DNA of 64,000 bases from Duganella sp. Root1480D1 (GTDB lineage: Bacteria > Pseudomonadota > Gammaproteobacteria > Burkholderiales > Burkholderiaceae_D). The stretch is taken from NCBI RefSeq assembly GCF_001427305.1, contig NZ_LMFZ01000047.1, positions 38,695 to 102,694 of the forward strand, given 5' to 3'. The position numbers and the translations under genes were made by a program. The notes under the pieces are model-generated. The model made no database searches and was not told the DNA's origin. It saw nothing but the letters and a program-made list of their open reading frames with translations. Shown piece by piece: positions 43,851 through 52,597 of the stretch. Position 1 is the first letter of the stretch; every line of letters begins with the position of its first letter.

Positions 43851-45017
43851 CTAGCTGGCACAGGTCAGTTGGCCCAAGCGCGCCACACTGGCACTTAATA
43901 CCTCAACGACTTTCTCCTGCTGCTGTGGCGTGATCCCCATCCACAGTGGCAAGCGGACCAGGCGTTCCGACAGCGAGTCGGTAACTTCCAGGCGGCCATG
44001 GGCCCGGCCATAACGCTGGCCTGCCGGCGAGGAATGCAAAGGAACATAGTGGAACACTGCGCCAACCCCGTTGCGCTTGAGTTCGTCCAGCACGGCCTGG
44101 CGATCCAGTCCGGCACCGAGCAAGACGTAATACATGTGCGCGTTGTGCGCGCACTCGGCCGGAATCACCGGGCGCCGTAGCGCGCCGGAGTCCTCCAGCG
44201 GCTCCAGCAGGTCATGGTAATACTCCCAGCGCGCCAGCCTTTCGCGAGTGATGGCATCCGCCTGCTCAAGCTGCGCCCACAGGAACGCGGCCACCAGTTC
44301 GCCCGGCAAGAACGACGACCCCACTTCCTGCCAGGTGTATTTGTCCACTTCCCCGCGGAAGAAGCGGCTGCGGTCGGTGCCTTTCTCGCGAACGGTCTCC
44401 GCGCGCAACACCAGCGCCGGATCGCGCACCAACAAGGCGCCACCTTCCCCGGCGATGACATTCTTTGTCTCGTGGAAACTGTATGCGCCGAGGTCGCCGA
44501 TCGCGCCCAGCGCCCGGCCCTTGTAGCTTGCCATCACCCCCTGGGCGGCATCCTCGACCACAGCCAGCCCATGACGGCGGGCGATGTCCAAGATGGTGTC
44601 CATCTCGCAGGCGATGCCGGCGTAATGCACGACGGCGATAGCGCGGGTGCGCGGCGTGATGGCCGCTTCGATCAGGCGCTCGTCGAGATTCAGGGTGTCG
44701 GCACGGACGTCGACAAATACCGGCACGCCGCCGCGCAAGGCAAAGGCATTGGCCGTCGATACGAAGGTGTAGGACGGCATGATGATTTCATCGCCGGGAC
44801 GGATATCCAGCAGCAGCGCAGCCATTTCCAGCGCTGCGGTACAGGAATGGGTCAGCAAAGCCTTGCTGCTGCCGGTCCGCTGCTGCAGCCATGCATGGCA
44901 GCGCTTGGTAAACGGTCCATCGCCCGCCAGCCGGCCATTGAAGTGGGCCTCGGCAATGTAATGCAACTCCTTGCCCGTCATGTAAGGCCAGTTGAATGGA
45001 ATCTGTTTGTCACTCAT
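43851..45017 (-). CDS. WecE-type dTDP-4-amino-4,6-dideoxy-sugar aminotransferase
   Basis: The 388-residue PLP enzyme has the DegT/DnrJ/EryC1 fold with the Schiff-base Lys185 in SFHETKN, Asp156 in VEDAAQG, and the substrate loop SCTAALEMAALLL. The motif order and FNWPYMTGKEL start match WecE/RffA, which makes dTDP-4-amino-4,6-dideoxygalactose from the 4-keto sugar using glutamate. It ends the leftward operon and its start overlaps the methyltransferase stop (ATGA). With the formyltransferase at 46225 it can give an N-formylated amino sugar. The exact epimer cannot be read from sequence. Confidence 0.88.
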   Translation of the reverse strand: MSDKQIPFNWPYMTGKELHYIAEAHFNGRLAGDGPFTKRCHAWLQQRTGSSKALLTHSCTAALEMAALLLDIRPGDEIIMPSYTFVSTANAFALRGGVPVFVDVRADTLNLDERLIEAAITPRTRAIAVVHYAGIACEMDTILDIARRHGLAVVEDAAQGVMASYKGRALGAIGDLGAYSFHETKNVIAGEGGALLVRDPALVLRAETVREKGTDRSRFFRGEVDKYTWQEVGSSFLPGELVAAFLWAQLEQADAITRERLARWEYYHDLLEPLEDSGALRRPVIPAECAHNAHMYYVLLGAGLDRQAVLDELKRNGVGAVFHYVPLHSSPAGQRYGRAHGRLEVTDSLSERLVRLPLWMGITPQQQEKVVEVLSASVARLGQLTCAS

Positions 45018-45805
45018 GATGCAATTATTTCCTTCTGTTTTACTTCAACGCTGCTCGATTTCCTTGCCACCAACAGGCGCGTGCCGCCCAATCGCCAGGA
45101 GCCGCCAAAACGGATCCAAGCCAGCTCGACGCCGAGCACGACTTCGAGCAGGCGGTTCAGCACAGGATGAACACGCAAGCCGGCAATATCGTCGCTGCTG
45201 ATGTTCTTCCGGCCGCGCATCGCCAGTCGCGATGCCAGCATCATCGGCAGCAACAGGCTGACGAACGAGGTACTGCGCACGAGTTCGAATCCGGCCGCGG
45301 CAACCTTCAGATGCAATTCATCAGCCGTGTAGCGCCGCTCATGGCAAGCGTACTCATCGACCGCACTCCATAGCCAGCGGTGTTGGGGCACCGTGATGTA
45401 AACATGGCCGCCCGGTTTCAGCGCGGCGTAGATACGATCCAGTACCAGCTCATCTTCTTTAATATGTTCAATCACGTCAAACGCGCCGATCGCATCCCAC
45501 TCCTCGCGGTACTGCATGGCGCGTGCATCCATCTGGCAGAATTCGGCGCGGGTGACGCGCTGCCGTGCATAGTCCAGGCCTTCGGCCATGTGCTCGCTTC
45601 CGGCCATGCGCGCCTGCGGAAATTGCTCGGCAACCGCACTTAATACAAATCCCGTTCCACAGCCGATCTCCAGGAAGGAACGCATGCCCGGCTGATAAGA
45701 GCGTAACGCCCAGAGTATCAGCTTGTTGCGCGACCGGAACCAAAAATTCCTGGCCTCCAAGGCGGCCAGTTCTTCGAAATAGTGCGGTTTGAAGCCGATC
45801 TGCAT
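45014..45805 (-). CDS. Class I SAM-dependent methyltransferase
   Basis: The 263-residue protein has the SAM loop FLEIGCGTGFVL (about 43-54), the acidic strand end MAGSEHM and the post-I motif IGAFDVIEHI (about 108-117), as in UbiG-like and glycan methyltransferases. A hydrophobic stretch near 185-205 (VSLLLPMMLASRLAM) may attach it to the membrane. It could O-methylate a sugar or lipid-linked intermediate; this is inference from context. The ATGA overlap ties it to wecE downstream. Confidence 0.78.
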   Translation of the reverse strand: MQIGFKPHYFEELAALEARNFWFRSRNKLILWALRSYQPGMRSFLEIGCGTGFVLSAVAEQFPQARMAGSEHMAEGLDYARQRVTRAEFCQMDARAMQYREEWDAIGAFDVIEHIKEDELVLDRIYAALKPGGHVYITVPQHRWLWSAVDEYACHERRYTADELHLKVAAAGFELVRSTSFVSLLLPMMLASRLAMRGRKNISSDDIAGLRVHPVLNRLLEVVLGVELAWIRFGGSWRLGGTRLLVARKSSSVEVKQKEIIAS

Positions 45806-45817
45806 GGGACGAACGCC

Positions 45818-46228
45818 TTACCCTTTCTCCCGGAAAACGAGATATTTAAGTTCGACAAACAAAACCAGTGCCACCAGCACCATTGCCACGAGCTGCACTA
45901 CCTGGTGAGGGTAGCCGAACCGGTCGACCAGAACGTACAGCAACAGCCAGTTCAAGCTGTAGCCCGAACCATGCGCCAGGAAATAATAGAACGCACTGCG
46001 TCCTGTCCCGCCGCGATCCCGGAAAGTCCAGTTCCGGTTGCCAACAAACCCGGTCAGTGCGCCAATGACATACACCAGCGTCATGGCCACCTTGGGTGCG
46101 CCCCCCCACCAAGCGAGCAACAAAAATACCAGGTAGCCGACGCTGTTGCTCAACACGCCAACCAGCAGGTAGCGCAGCAATTGCATATGCGACGTCCGCA
46201 ACCGCTCCATGCCAAGCCTGCGCATCAT
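45818..46228 (-). CDS. GtrA-family membrane protein
   Basis: The 136-residue protein starts at ATG 46228, overlapping the formyltransferase stop (ATGA); the longer frame upstream is only a shadow. It has four helices with GtrA motifs LLRYLLVGVLSNSVGYLVF and GFVGNRNWTF. GtrA proteins are thought to flip undecaprenyl-phosphate sugars or stabilise GT partners. In mycobacteria the GtrA-like Rv3789 works with arabinan synthesis. Here it pairs naturally with the GtrB-like enzyme at 46928. Confidence 0.85.
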   Translation of the reverse strand: MMRRLGMERLRTSHMQLLRYLLVGVLSNSVGYLVFLLLAWWGGAPKVAMTLVYVIGALTGFVGNRNWTFRDRGGTGRSAFYYFLAHGSGYSLNWLLLYVLVDRFGYPHQVVQLVAMVLVALVLFVELKYLVFREKG

Positions 46229-46938
46229 CCCTGGGCGGCAGGGGCGCGCAAGGCTGCCCAGAATGCTTCGGACTGAATTTCCGGATAGCTGCCAACGGCC
46301 GCGCTGAACAGGCACAGGCGCTGCTTGAGCAGTACTGCTTCTTCCTCCGCCCGGCCAGCGGCGGCGCGCCCGCGCAACCGAAGATCGATGCCGGCAGCCA
46401 GCGCCAGGCAGCCGCAACGGAACACCAGGTCCATCAGGCTTTCCGCCTCGTCGCCGTCGCGCACCGGTATGGCTGCCTGCACCAGCGGCCGGCCGCCGTC
46501 CAGCGTCTCGTCGACTTCGTGCACAGTCACGCCGGCAAAACGCACGCCGTAGGCCAGCGCGTCGCGCAGCGGCCGCACGCCGATCGAGCCGCCGAATGCG
46601 GGTAGCAGCGAATAATGCAAATTGATCAGGCGGCCACGATACCTGCCGGTCACGGCAGCGGCCAGGATCCGGTGCACCGTGGTGATCACCAGGTCCGGCT
46701 GGAAGCCATCCAGCGCCGCCAGCAGCGCATCCTGGCCGGTATCGCCGAAATCGATGCAGGCTTCGGCGATTCCCGCGCTCCTGGCATAGGCATTTGCCGG
46801 ACATTCCCGGTCAGTAAATACTGCCGCCAGTTCGGCCGCGCCAAACCAGCCCTGGGCAATGGCTTGATGAACAAACCGCAGGTTGCCGCCGCCGCCCGAG
46901 CACAGGAATACGACGCGCTTCGGCTGTTTATCGTCCAT
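46225..46938 (-). CDS. PurN-like N10-formyl-THF sugar formyltransferase
   Basis: The 237-residue protein has the formyltransferase core with catalytic residues in PurN numbering: Asn106 and His108 in INLHYSLLPAF, and Asp147 in DETLDGG, preceded by VTVHEVD. The N-terminal loop FLCSGGGGNLRF resembles the PurN nucleotide/folate region. In an operon with WecE it most probably formylates the 4-amino group of a dTDP-amino-dideoxyhexose, as VioF and FdtF do. True PurN is unlikely because the gene sits inside a glycan operon and overlaps both neighbours. Confidence 0.75.
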   Translation of the reverse strand: MDDKQPKRVVFLCSGGGGNLRFVHQAIAQGWFGAAELAAVFTDRECPANAYARSAGIAEACIDFGDTGQDALLAALDGFQPDLVITTVHRILAAAVTGRYRGRLINLHYSLLPAFGGSIGVRPLRDALAYGVRFAGVTVHEVDETLDGGRPLVQAAIPVRDGDEAESLMDLVFRCGCLALAAGIDLRLRGRAAAGRAEEEAVLLKQRLCLFSAAVGSYPEIQSEAFWAALRAPAAQG

Positions 46939-47848
46939 AAACCCGCCTTACAATGGTGTAGGGGCGACGTTTGGTCTCCGAATACATCTTCGACAGATAG
47001 ACGCCAACCAGGCCGATAAAGAAAATCACCAGGCCACCCAGCATCCAGATCGATGCCATCACGGACGTCCAGCCACTGATCGGCTTGGACCAAAGCAGCC
47101 AATTCAGCAGCAGGAAGACGGTATAGGCGCCCGCGATCAAGGAAATACCTGCGCCGAGATAGAAGATGCCGATCAGCGGTGCATTGCTGAACGAGGTCAC
47201 CGCATTGACCAGCAATGCAATCTTTTTGCGCAGCGTATAGCTGGAGCCAGACCTGGCCTTCTTGTTGACGACCTGAGCACGCTGGTCAAAGCCGGTGATG
47301 TGCCACAGGCCTGCCATGAACACTTCACGCTCGTCGTGCAGCAGCAGGGCTTCGACATAGCGGCGGGTCATGACCCGTGCTGTGACAATATTGGGAGTCA
47401 GGCCGAGCCCGGTCGATGCATTGAACAGGGACCAGAACCACTGGCCGCTCCAGCGCTCGAACCAGCCCCCCTTGCGTGCTTCCTGGACGCCGTATACCAC
47501 GTCGCAGCCGTCGGCATCGAGCTGGGCGCAAAACGCTGCCAGCCACTCCGGATCTTCCTCGAGGTCGACATCAAGCAGGAACACGCGTTCGCCGCGGGCA
47601 TGAGCCAGGCCTGTCATCATGGCTTTGTGGTGGCCAAAATTGCGCGACAAGTCGACGACGACGACGTGGGCATCCTGGGCACTCAACTGGACTGCCAGGG
47701 CCAGGCTGGCATCCGGCGAGCCATCGTTGACGAATACGATCTCGTAATCATCGCCGACCTGCGCGCGTGCCGCCGCGCTGGCGCGCTGGTGGAACTCGCT
47801 GATGTAAGCCGCAGATTGATACAGCGTGGCGACAATCGATATTTTCAT
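46928..47848 (-). CDS. GtrB/ArnC-type polyprenyl-phosphate glycosyltransferase (GT2)
   Basis: The 306-residue protein has an N-terminal GT2 domain: VATLYQSAAYI, FVNDGSPDAS, RNFGHHKAMMTGL, LLDVDLEEDPEW with the DxD motif. Two C-terminal helices (about 230-255 and 265-290) follow, then a basic tail. This layout is that of GtrB, ArnC and DPM-like enzymes that move a sugar from a nucleotide donor onto undecaprenyl phosphate. With GtrA two genes downstream, it would supply an Und-P-sugar for periplasmic transfer. It overlaps WbqC and the formyltransferase by 4 and 11 bases. Confidence 0.88.
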   Translation of the reverse strand: MKISIVATLYQSAAYISEFHQRASAAARAQVGDDYEIVFVNDGSPDASLALAVQLSAQDAHVVVVDLSRNFGHHKAMMTGLAHARGERVFLLDVDLEEDPEWLAAFCAQLDADGCDVVYGVQEARKGGWFERWSGQWFWSLFNASTGLGLTPNIVTARVMTRRYVEALLLHDEREVFMAGLWHITGFDQRAQVVNKKARSGSSYTLRKKIALLVNAVTSFSNAPLIGIFYLGAGISLIAGAYTVFLLLNWLLWSKPISGWTSVMASIWMLGGLVIFFIGLVGVYLSKMYSETKRRPYTIVRRVYGR

Positions 47849-48540
47849 TGGCCAACATACCTCATATAGCGGGCCGCCTCGGGTCCGCAGTTGAACAGCA
47901 AATCGACAATACTAACATGGTGGGTAAACTCGCCCCACTGCTGTGGATACGGCGGGTAGCCGGCGTAATCAAACCACGTCAGCTTGATGCCGGCAGCTTC
48001 CATCAGTGGCTGTTCCATGTATTCCTTGGCCGCCGGTCCGGACAGGTATTCGCGCGCGCCTACCTGCTGGCACAGCGATACCAGGCGCTCGGTACGCCCC
48101 TCAGCGAGCGTGAAATCCCAGGAATTATGGATGCGAGTGCGAATGCCAAGGTAGTTGCATATGGCGACAATCAGCTGCCGGTTAAGCGCGGACAGGTTGT
48201 GATGCGCCTCGGACAGGTAGAGCGGGGCCAGCCAGCCAGCAACTTCCTTAAAGTAAGGCGCACGGGCGTAATTGTTCTGCAATGTCGTCCAGTGCTTGCG
48301 TTGCCATGAGCTGTCCGGCAGGCTGACGTCGCGGATGCGGCGGCGGATATCCTGGCCGGCTGGCACCGTCAGCCATTGCACCCCGTTGGGTGTTTTGATC
48401 AGGTTACGGTTACGCCAATCATTCTTGGTAAACTGCATGTCGTCGTAGAGGATAAAATCGTCCACGGCGGCAATCAGGTCAAAATAGCCCTTCCACGGGA
48501 TGTAATTGGACTGCAGAATTGCAACTTTTTTCATCAGCAT
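47845..48540 (-). CDS. WbqC-family protein
   Basis: The 231-residue protein begins KKVAILQSNYIPWKGYFDLI and contains YDDMQFTKNDWRNRNLI, AGQDIRRRI and YLSGPAAKEYM, all WbqC-family hallmarks. The family is common in O-antigen and glycan clusters and is often next to aminotransferases; its reaction is not established. ATG 48540 and 48534 are both possible starts without a clear Shine-Dalgarno. The stop overlaps the downstream GT2 start (ATGA). Confidence 0.85.
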   Translation of the reverse strand: MLMKKVAILQSNYIPWKGYFDLIAAVDDFILYDDMQFTKNDWRNRNLIKTPNGVQWLTVPAGQDIRRRIRDVSLPDSSWQRKHWTTLQNNYARAPYFKEVAGWLAPLYLSEAHHNLSALNRQLIVAICNYLGIRTRIHNSWDFTLAEGRTERLVSLCQQVGAREYLSGPAAKEYMEQPLMEAAGIKLTWFDYAGYPPYPQQWGEFTHHVSIVDLLFNCGPEAARYMRYVGQ

Positions 48541-48562
48541 CTACTTTTTGCGGGGATGTCGA

Positions 48563-50818
48563 TTATATCTTCCGGCCCCGCAGCCGCCGCGCCACCAGCC
48601 CCCCCAGCAGCAACAGCCAGAATGCATGGGCGATCCAGGCGTGCCGGACATGCGGCATGAAGCGCAGGCGCACCTGCGTTGCTTGCGGTGCCAGCTTCAC
48701 CCCCTGGAATATGCCATTGACCGGCGTGGTCGCAGCCGCTTGCCAGCTGCCGCCGACCAGCGCCTGCGCCTGCCAGTCCCGATGGTATTTCTGGCTCAAT
48801 ACCAGCCATGACGGCTGGCCTGGGGTGACGTCGAATTCCATCAGGTCGGTCTGATCGAGCCGCTTTGCCGTTGGCAGCCGGGGCAGCCGGCGCGGGTCAT
48901 CCAGCTTCACTTCGCGCGCCCCCTCTGCTGTGACTGCCGCCAACTGGATCGCCTCTCCCATCCGGTCCTGCACCTTGTACAGATGGATGCCGGCTTGATT
49001 GGCCAACAAGCGCAGGTTGGGATGCTCGAGCGGTGCTGGCGACAACATCACGCCGACGTTGCTCATCCAGAACATGCTGCCGCCATAGTCGGGGGCGATG
49101 CTGTTGTTCAGGCGGCCGAAGGTCAGCACCTCACCGCCGAGCGACTGGATCAGGGCGTGATAGCGGCGCGGCGAGAGGCTGTTGTAACTGTGCACCGATG
49201 CCAGCCCGGCGCTGGCGTTCAAGTTCGGCGGCAATACCGGCAACCCTGGCGCGGCAACGGCAAAGCGTGCGCCCGCCGTCAGCTCGGCACGAATCATCTC
49301 GGCCAGGGGCGAGGTCGTAACAATCTGGCCTGGATCCTGATGCAGCATCAACGGCGCCGTGGTGACCACCAGCGAGCCGACCGTCACGGCCAGCATCAGG
49401 GCCGGGTGCCTGCTCCAGCGCTGCCACAGCAGCAGCGCCAGCATGGCCAGCATGGCGGCCAGTACCAGCGGACGGATGGGCATGCCGGCGCTCCGGCTCA
49501 GCAACCAGCCAGCACCAATCGCCGCCGCAGCGGCGCTGCCGGCAATCCACACAGCCCGCGAGCGGCAGGCAGCAAGCGGCAAGCCGAGCAGGCCGTCAAC
49601 GCCATACGCCGTGATGATCGCCAGCGGCAGCAGCAGGCAACAGAGTGGATTGGTACGGGACAAATTGAAGCCCAGGTGCTGCACGCCAAACAGGTAAATC
49701 GGCTCCACGAACGTCAGCAGGCCAAGGCTCAGGACTGCCAGCCACCACCCCCAATGCTGGCGCAGCCGGGTAAACAGCGCAGCCACGGCAAAGAACAGCA
49801 TAGGCAGCGTGAGGCTGATTCCGTTGTAAGGATGCGGGAATGTAGTCGCCATCGGCTCGCCAAGCAGTTCCGGAACCGAGCTGAAAGCAATAAATTTCCA
49901 GGCATCCAACGCGGTAGCAAATCGCGGCAGCACCACCGCAAAGAAGGACGCAGGCGGCATCACCCGCAGCGAATCGTTCATTTCGCCCGCGACATCAAGA
50001 TAAACCGGCAACGCCAGCGCACCACCCAACACCGCAGCGCTGACGGCCAGCAGCACGTAACGCATGCCGCCTCGCCAGTCGCCGCGCGCTTGCCGGTACC
50101 AGGCAAACAGGCCATACCCTGCCAGCAAATAGGCGTGGTACACGACCATCTGCGGATAGGCCGTCATTGGCAGGCTGTATGCGCTGAAGGCGAGGATGCT
50201 CCAACTGAGCAGGTCAGGCTTGCGGGCCAGGCGCGCCAGTCCCCACAACCCCATAGCGCTCCAGCACAGCGCAGCGGCGAACATCGGGAAAGTCAGCCAG
50301 TAGGCCAGGAAGGGAGAAAATGCCAGGGTGCAGCCAGCCACCAGTCCAGCCATCGGCGCCAAGCCGGTTTCCCGGCAAAAACAGAGTACGAAGAGGCCGG
50401 TGAGCAACACTATCGACAGGGACAGGACGGTCAGGAAGCGCCATGGATTGGCGCTCAGGTGGGCGATAATCCAGGACGGCGGATAGGCGATGCTGAAACC
50501 GGAGAGGTGGAACAGCGGCCGGCCCATTTCGTTCTGCTTGGTCCACAAAGGCAGCCAGCCCGGCGACTGTGCGAGCACCTGCGGCTGCACCTCGGGGACA
50601 TAGCCATTCGCAAAATCGCTGAATTTGCGGTTTTCGCGGTGCTGGGCATCGACGGTGTCGTCCATTCCCAGTTCGGCATGCTGGCGGTATGGCGCCACCA
50701 CCTCCCCGCGTCCCCAGTAGTTAAACGTGAGCAGCGCGAACAGCAACAGGTATAAGGCGAATGCGATACGGTAGCTGCCCGCCGGCAGCATGGCGCTCAA
50801 GTCACGCAAAGTAGTCAC
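48563..50818 (-). CDS. Large polytopic membrane protein, YfhO-like GT-C candidate
   Basis: The 751-residue protein starts at GTG 50818, overlapping the upstream stop by four bases. About thirteen helices occupy the first 520 residues; a C-terminal extracytoplasmic domain of about 180 residues and a final helix (HAFWLLLLGGLVARRL) follow. Acidic residues in a periplasmic loop after the first helix (LGMDDTVDAQH) could be GT-C metal ligands. The layout resembles Bacillus YfhO, which is needed for glycosylation of teichoic acids. The exact reaction is unknown. Confidence 0.6.
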   Translation of the reverse strand: MTTLRDLSAMLPAGSYRIAFALYLLLFALLTFNYWGRGEVVAPYRQHAELGMDDTVDAQHRENRKFSDFANGYVPEVQPQVLAQSPGWLPLWTKQNEMGRPLFHLSGFSIAYPPSWIIAHLSANPWRFLTVLSLSIVLLTGLFVLCFCRETGLAPMAGLVAGCTLAFSPFLAYWLTFPMFAAALCWSAMGLWGLARLARKPDLLSWSILAFSAYSLPMTAYPQMVVYHAYLLAGYGLFAWYRQARGDWRGGMRYVLLAVSAAVLGGALALPVYLDVAGEMNDSLRVMPPASFFAVVLPRFATALDAWKFIAFSSVPELLGEPMATTFPHPYNGISLTLPMLFFAVAALFTRLRQHWGWWLAVLSLGLLTFVEPIYLFGVQHLGFNLSRTNPLCCLLLPLAIITAYGVDGLLGLPLAACRSRAVWIAGSAAAAAIGAGWLLSRSAGMPIRPLVLAAMLAMLALLLWQRWSRHPALMLAVTVGSLVVTTAPLMLHQDPGQIVTTSPLAEMIRAELTAGARFAVAAPGLPVLPPNLNASAGLASVHSYNSLSPRRYHALIQSLGGEVLTFGRLNNSIAPDYGGSMFWMSNVGVMLSPAPLEHPNLRLLANQAGIHLYKVQDRMGEAIQLAAVTAEGAREVKLDDPRRLPRLPTAKRLDQTDLMEFDVTPGQPSWLVLSQKYHRDWQAQALVGGSWQAAATTPVNGIFQGVKLAPQATQVRLRFMPHVRHAWIAHAFWLLLLGGLVARRLRGRKI

Positions 50819-52362
50819 TTTGATTTGATCAGGTCATTGGCGACATACACCTGGTATGCCGGGCTGGGGCCACCGTCGATGCGCGTGAAACCGTCGAGCA
50901 GGTAGCGATAGGTCAGCGGATGGGTGTGCTGATAGCGCAATTCTTCGCGTCCATCCAGCGCGACATCCAGCACCAGGACCACGCTGGTGCGGGCTTGCTT
51001 CATCCTTTCGATTTCCGCCTGCTCGACCCGGGCCGAGCGCGGGAACAGAGGATAGATATCCCATACCGGCGCCTTGCGGCCAAGCGAGGCGTAAGCCCCC
51101 GGCCACAAGGGCATTGCCGCCAGCGCCCGTCCATCCGGGGCGTAGCGGTGCTCCAGCGAACGCAGCAAGCTGACGTTGTTGGCGGTATCGGGATCGACCA
51201 ACAGGCGCTCGGAAGACAATTCGAGCGCAGTCCACTGGCCGCTCTGGCGTGCTTGCCAGCCAGGGTGATACACGAAGATGACCCAGACGCTGGCTGCACA
51301 CAACAGCATTGCGAGCGGCCATTTGACCTGGCGCGGCTGTGCGGCCAGCAAGGCCAGGCAGCCTAGCAGCAGCGGGAAGATGTTTTGCGCCAGGTGACCG
51401 ATATCGGCGCGCGAGAACGCGTATTGCGCATACGGCAGCGCCAGGAAAGCAGTTGCCACCAAGACCGGTTCGACGAATTCATTGCGCCATTTCTTCCGCA
51501 CCACCCACGCGATCGCCAAGCCGCCATACACCAGCAAGGCAACAAAAAACAGCCCGATCAGGACCGCGCGCAGTGCGTCGCCGGGGGCTTGGCCAGCCCA
51601 CTGGACTTTCCATGGCCATGGCACCGGCAAGCTCAGGTTGGTGGCGCCAGCTTCAAACAGCAGCAGGATGCTGTTCCAGAAACCCTGGCTGAAACCGGGC
51701 ACGAACACCAGCATCAACAGCACCGGCGCAAACCCCACTACCACGCCGAGCGCCCACAGTGCGCCGCCGCGCAGCAGCGACGGCCCTGCGCGGCGGCGCA
51801 GCGACAGCCAGGCAATCACGCCGGCACTGGCGAGAGCGCCGTACATGCCATGGTTGCGGCCAAAGACTGCGGCCAGGCCAACGCACAGCCCGGTCACGAA
51901 GTAGCGCCTGGCATCGGGCTGCTGGACCAGGTAGCGCAGCGCCGCGATCAGCAGGATGGACAGCGTGACATCGAACAGTTTATGGCGCGGCCACATCCAC
52001 AGCAACAAGGTGAAGCCGCACAGCACCAGATAGGCCAGTTGGCGGCCGCGACCGGCCGCCATGATCATCCACAATGCCGCGCCCAAGCCGATTGCCTGGA
52101 ACAGCGCCACGGCAGCGCGCAGGGCGAGGATGCCGTTGGCGCCGGCCAGCTTGAGCAGCGCGGCGGACCAATAGTAACGGCCGGGGTCGTAGGCCATGAA
52201 ATCGCGCAGCGGCACCTCGCCCGCAAGCACGCGCTGCACCCCATACCAGAGGAAACCTTCGTCGGACAGGTTATAGCCGGTCGCGCCTTGCCATATGAAC
52301 GAGAGATAAACCAGGACGCCAGCCAGGCCTAGGGTCAATGCGAGCTGCTTTTTATCAGTCAT
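50815..52362 (-). CDS. Polytopic membrane protein, putative GT-C glycosyltransferase
   Basis: The 515-residue protein starts at ATG 52362 (MTDKKQLAL); the in-frame extension to 52497 adds a non-conserved segment and was dropped. It has about eleven helices. YNLSDEGFLWYGVQRVL (about 30-46) has an acidic D-E pair in the first periplasmic loop, as in GT-C enzymes. The C-terminal 160 residues form a soluble periplasmic domain. It is the first gene of the leftward operon and overlaps the next gene by four bases. Substrate unknown. Confidence 0.65.
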   Translation of the reverse strand: MTDKKQLALTLGLAGVLVYLSFIWQGATGYNLSDEGFLWYGVQRVLAGEVPLRDFMAYDPGRYYWSAALLKLAGANGILALRAAVALFQAIGLGAALWMIMAAGRGRQLAYLVLCGFTLLLWMWPRHKLFDVTLSILLIAALRYLVQQPDARRYFVTGLCVGLAAVFGRNHGMYGALASAGVIAWLSLRRRAGPSLLRGGALWALGVVVGFAPVLLMLVFVPGFSQGFWNSILLLFEAGATNLSLPVPWPWKVQWAGQAPGDALRAVLIGLFFVALLVYGGLAIAWVVRKKWRNEFVEPVLVATAFLALPYAQYAFSRADIGHLAQNIFPLLLGCLALLAAQPRQVKWPLAMLLCAASVWVIFVYHPGWQARQSGQWTALELSSERLLVDPDTANNVSLLRSLEHRYAPDGRALAAMPLWPGAYASLGRKAPVWDIYPLFPRSARVEQAEIERMKQARTSVVLVLDVALDGREELRYQHTHPLTYRYLLDGFTRIDGGPSPAYQVYVANDLIKSK

Positions 52363-52504
52363 TTTTATGCGGTGCAGGCGTTGCCGTGTTGCACAATGGG
52401 AAGGTTGTGAGGCCGACATCCTACCATTGCCGCTGTTATTCAGTTGGCAAAAATGACCAGCTTGTCGGCCTGCAATCGTTCGCCCGCTGGCCCGCACGGC
52501 TCAA

Positions 52505-52533
52505 TTGACACCAACCGCCGGCTCACTTAAAAT
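52505..52533 (+). promoter_or_regulatory. Near-consensus promoter of the rightward glycan operon
   Basis: A perfect TTGACA (52505-52510) and TAAAAT (52528-52533) are 17 bases apart. Transcription would start near 52540, giving a leader of about 58 bases before ATG 52598, which is preceded by GGGAGGTTC. The same intergenic stretch (52363-52597) must hold the leftward promoter, for which I see no clear elements. Confidence 0.75.
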
Positions 52534-52597
52534 TTAATGTTATTTATGCAAACGGGATAGTCACGTCCGCCGTTCGCGTTTAGGGAGGTTCTTTTAA

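Noticed and set aside
45818..46804. A 328-codon reading of the GtrA frame
   Set aside because: Everything upstream of 46228 is out of frame inside the formyltransferase; GtrA starts at the ATGA overlap.
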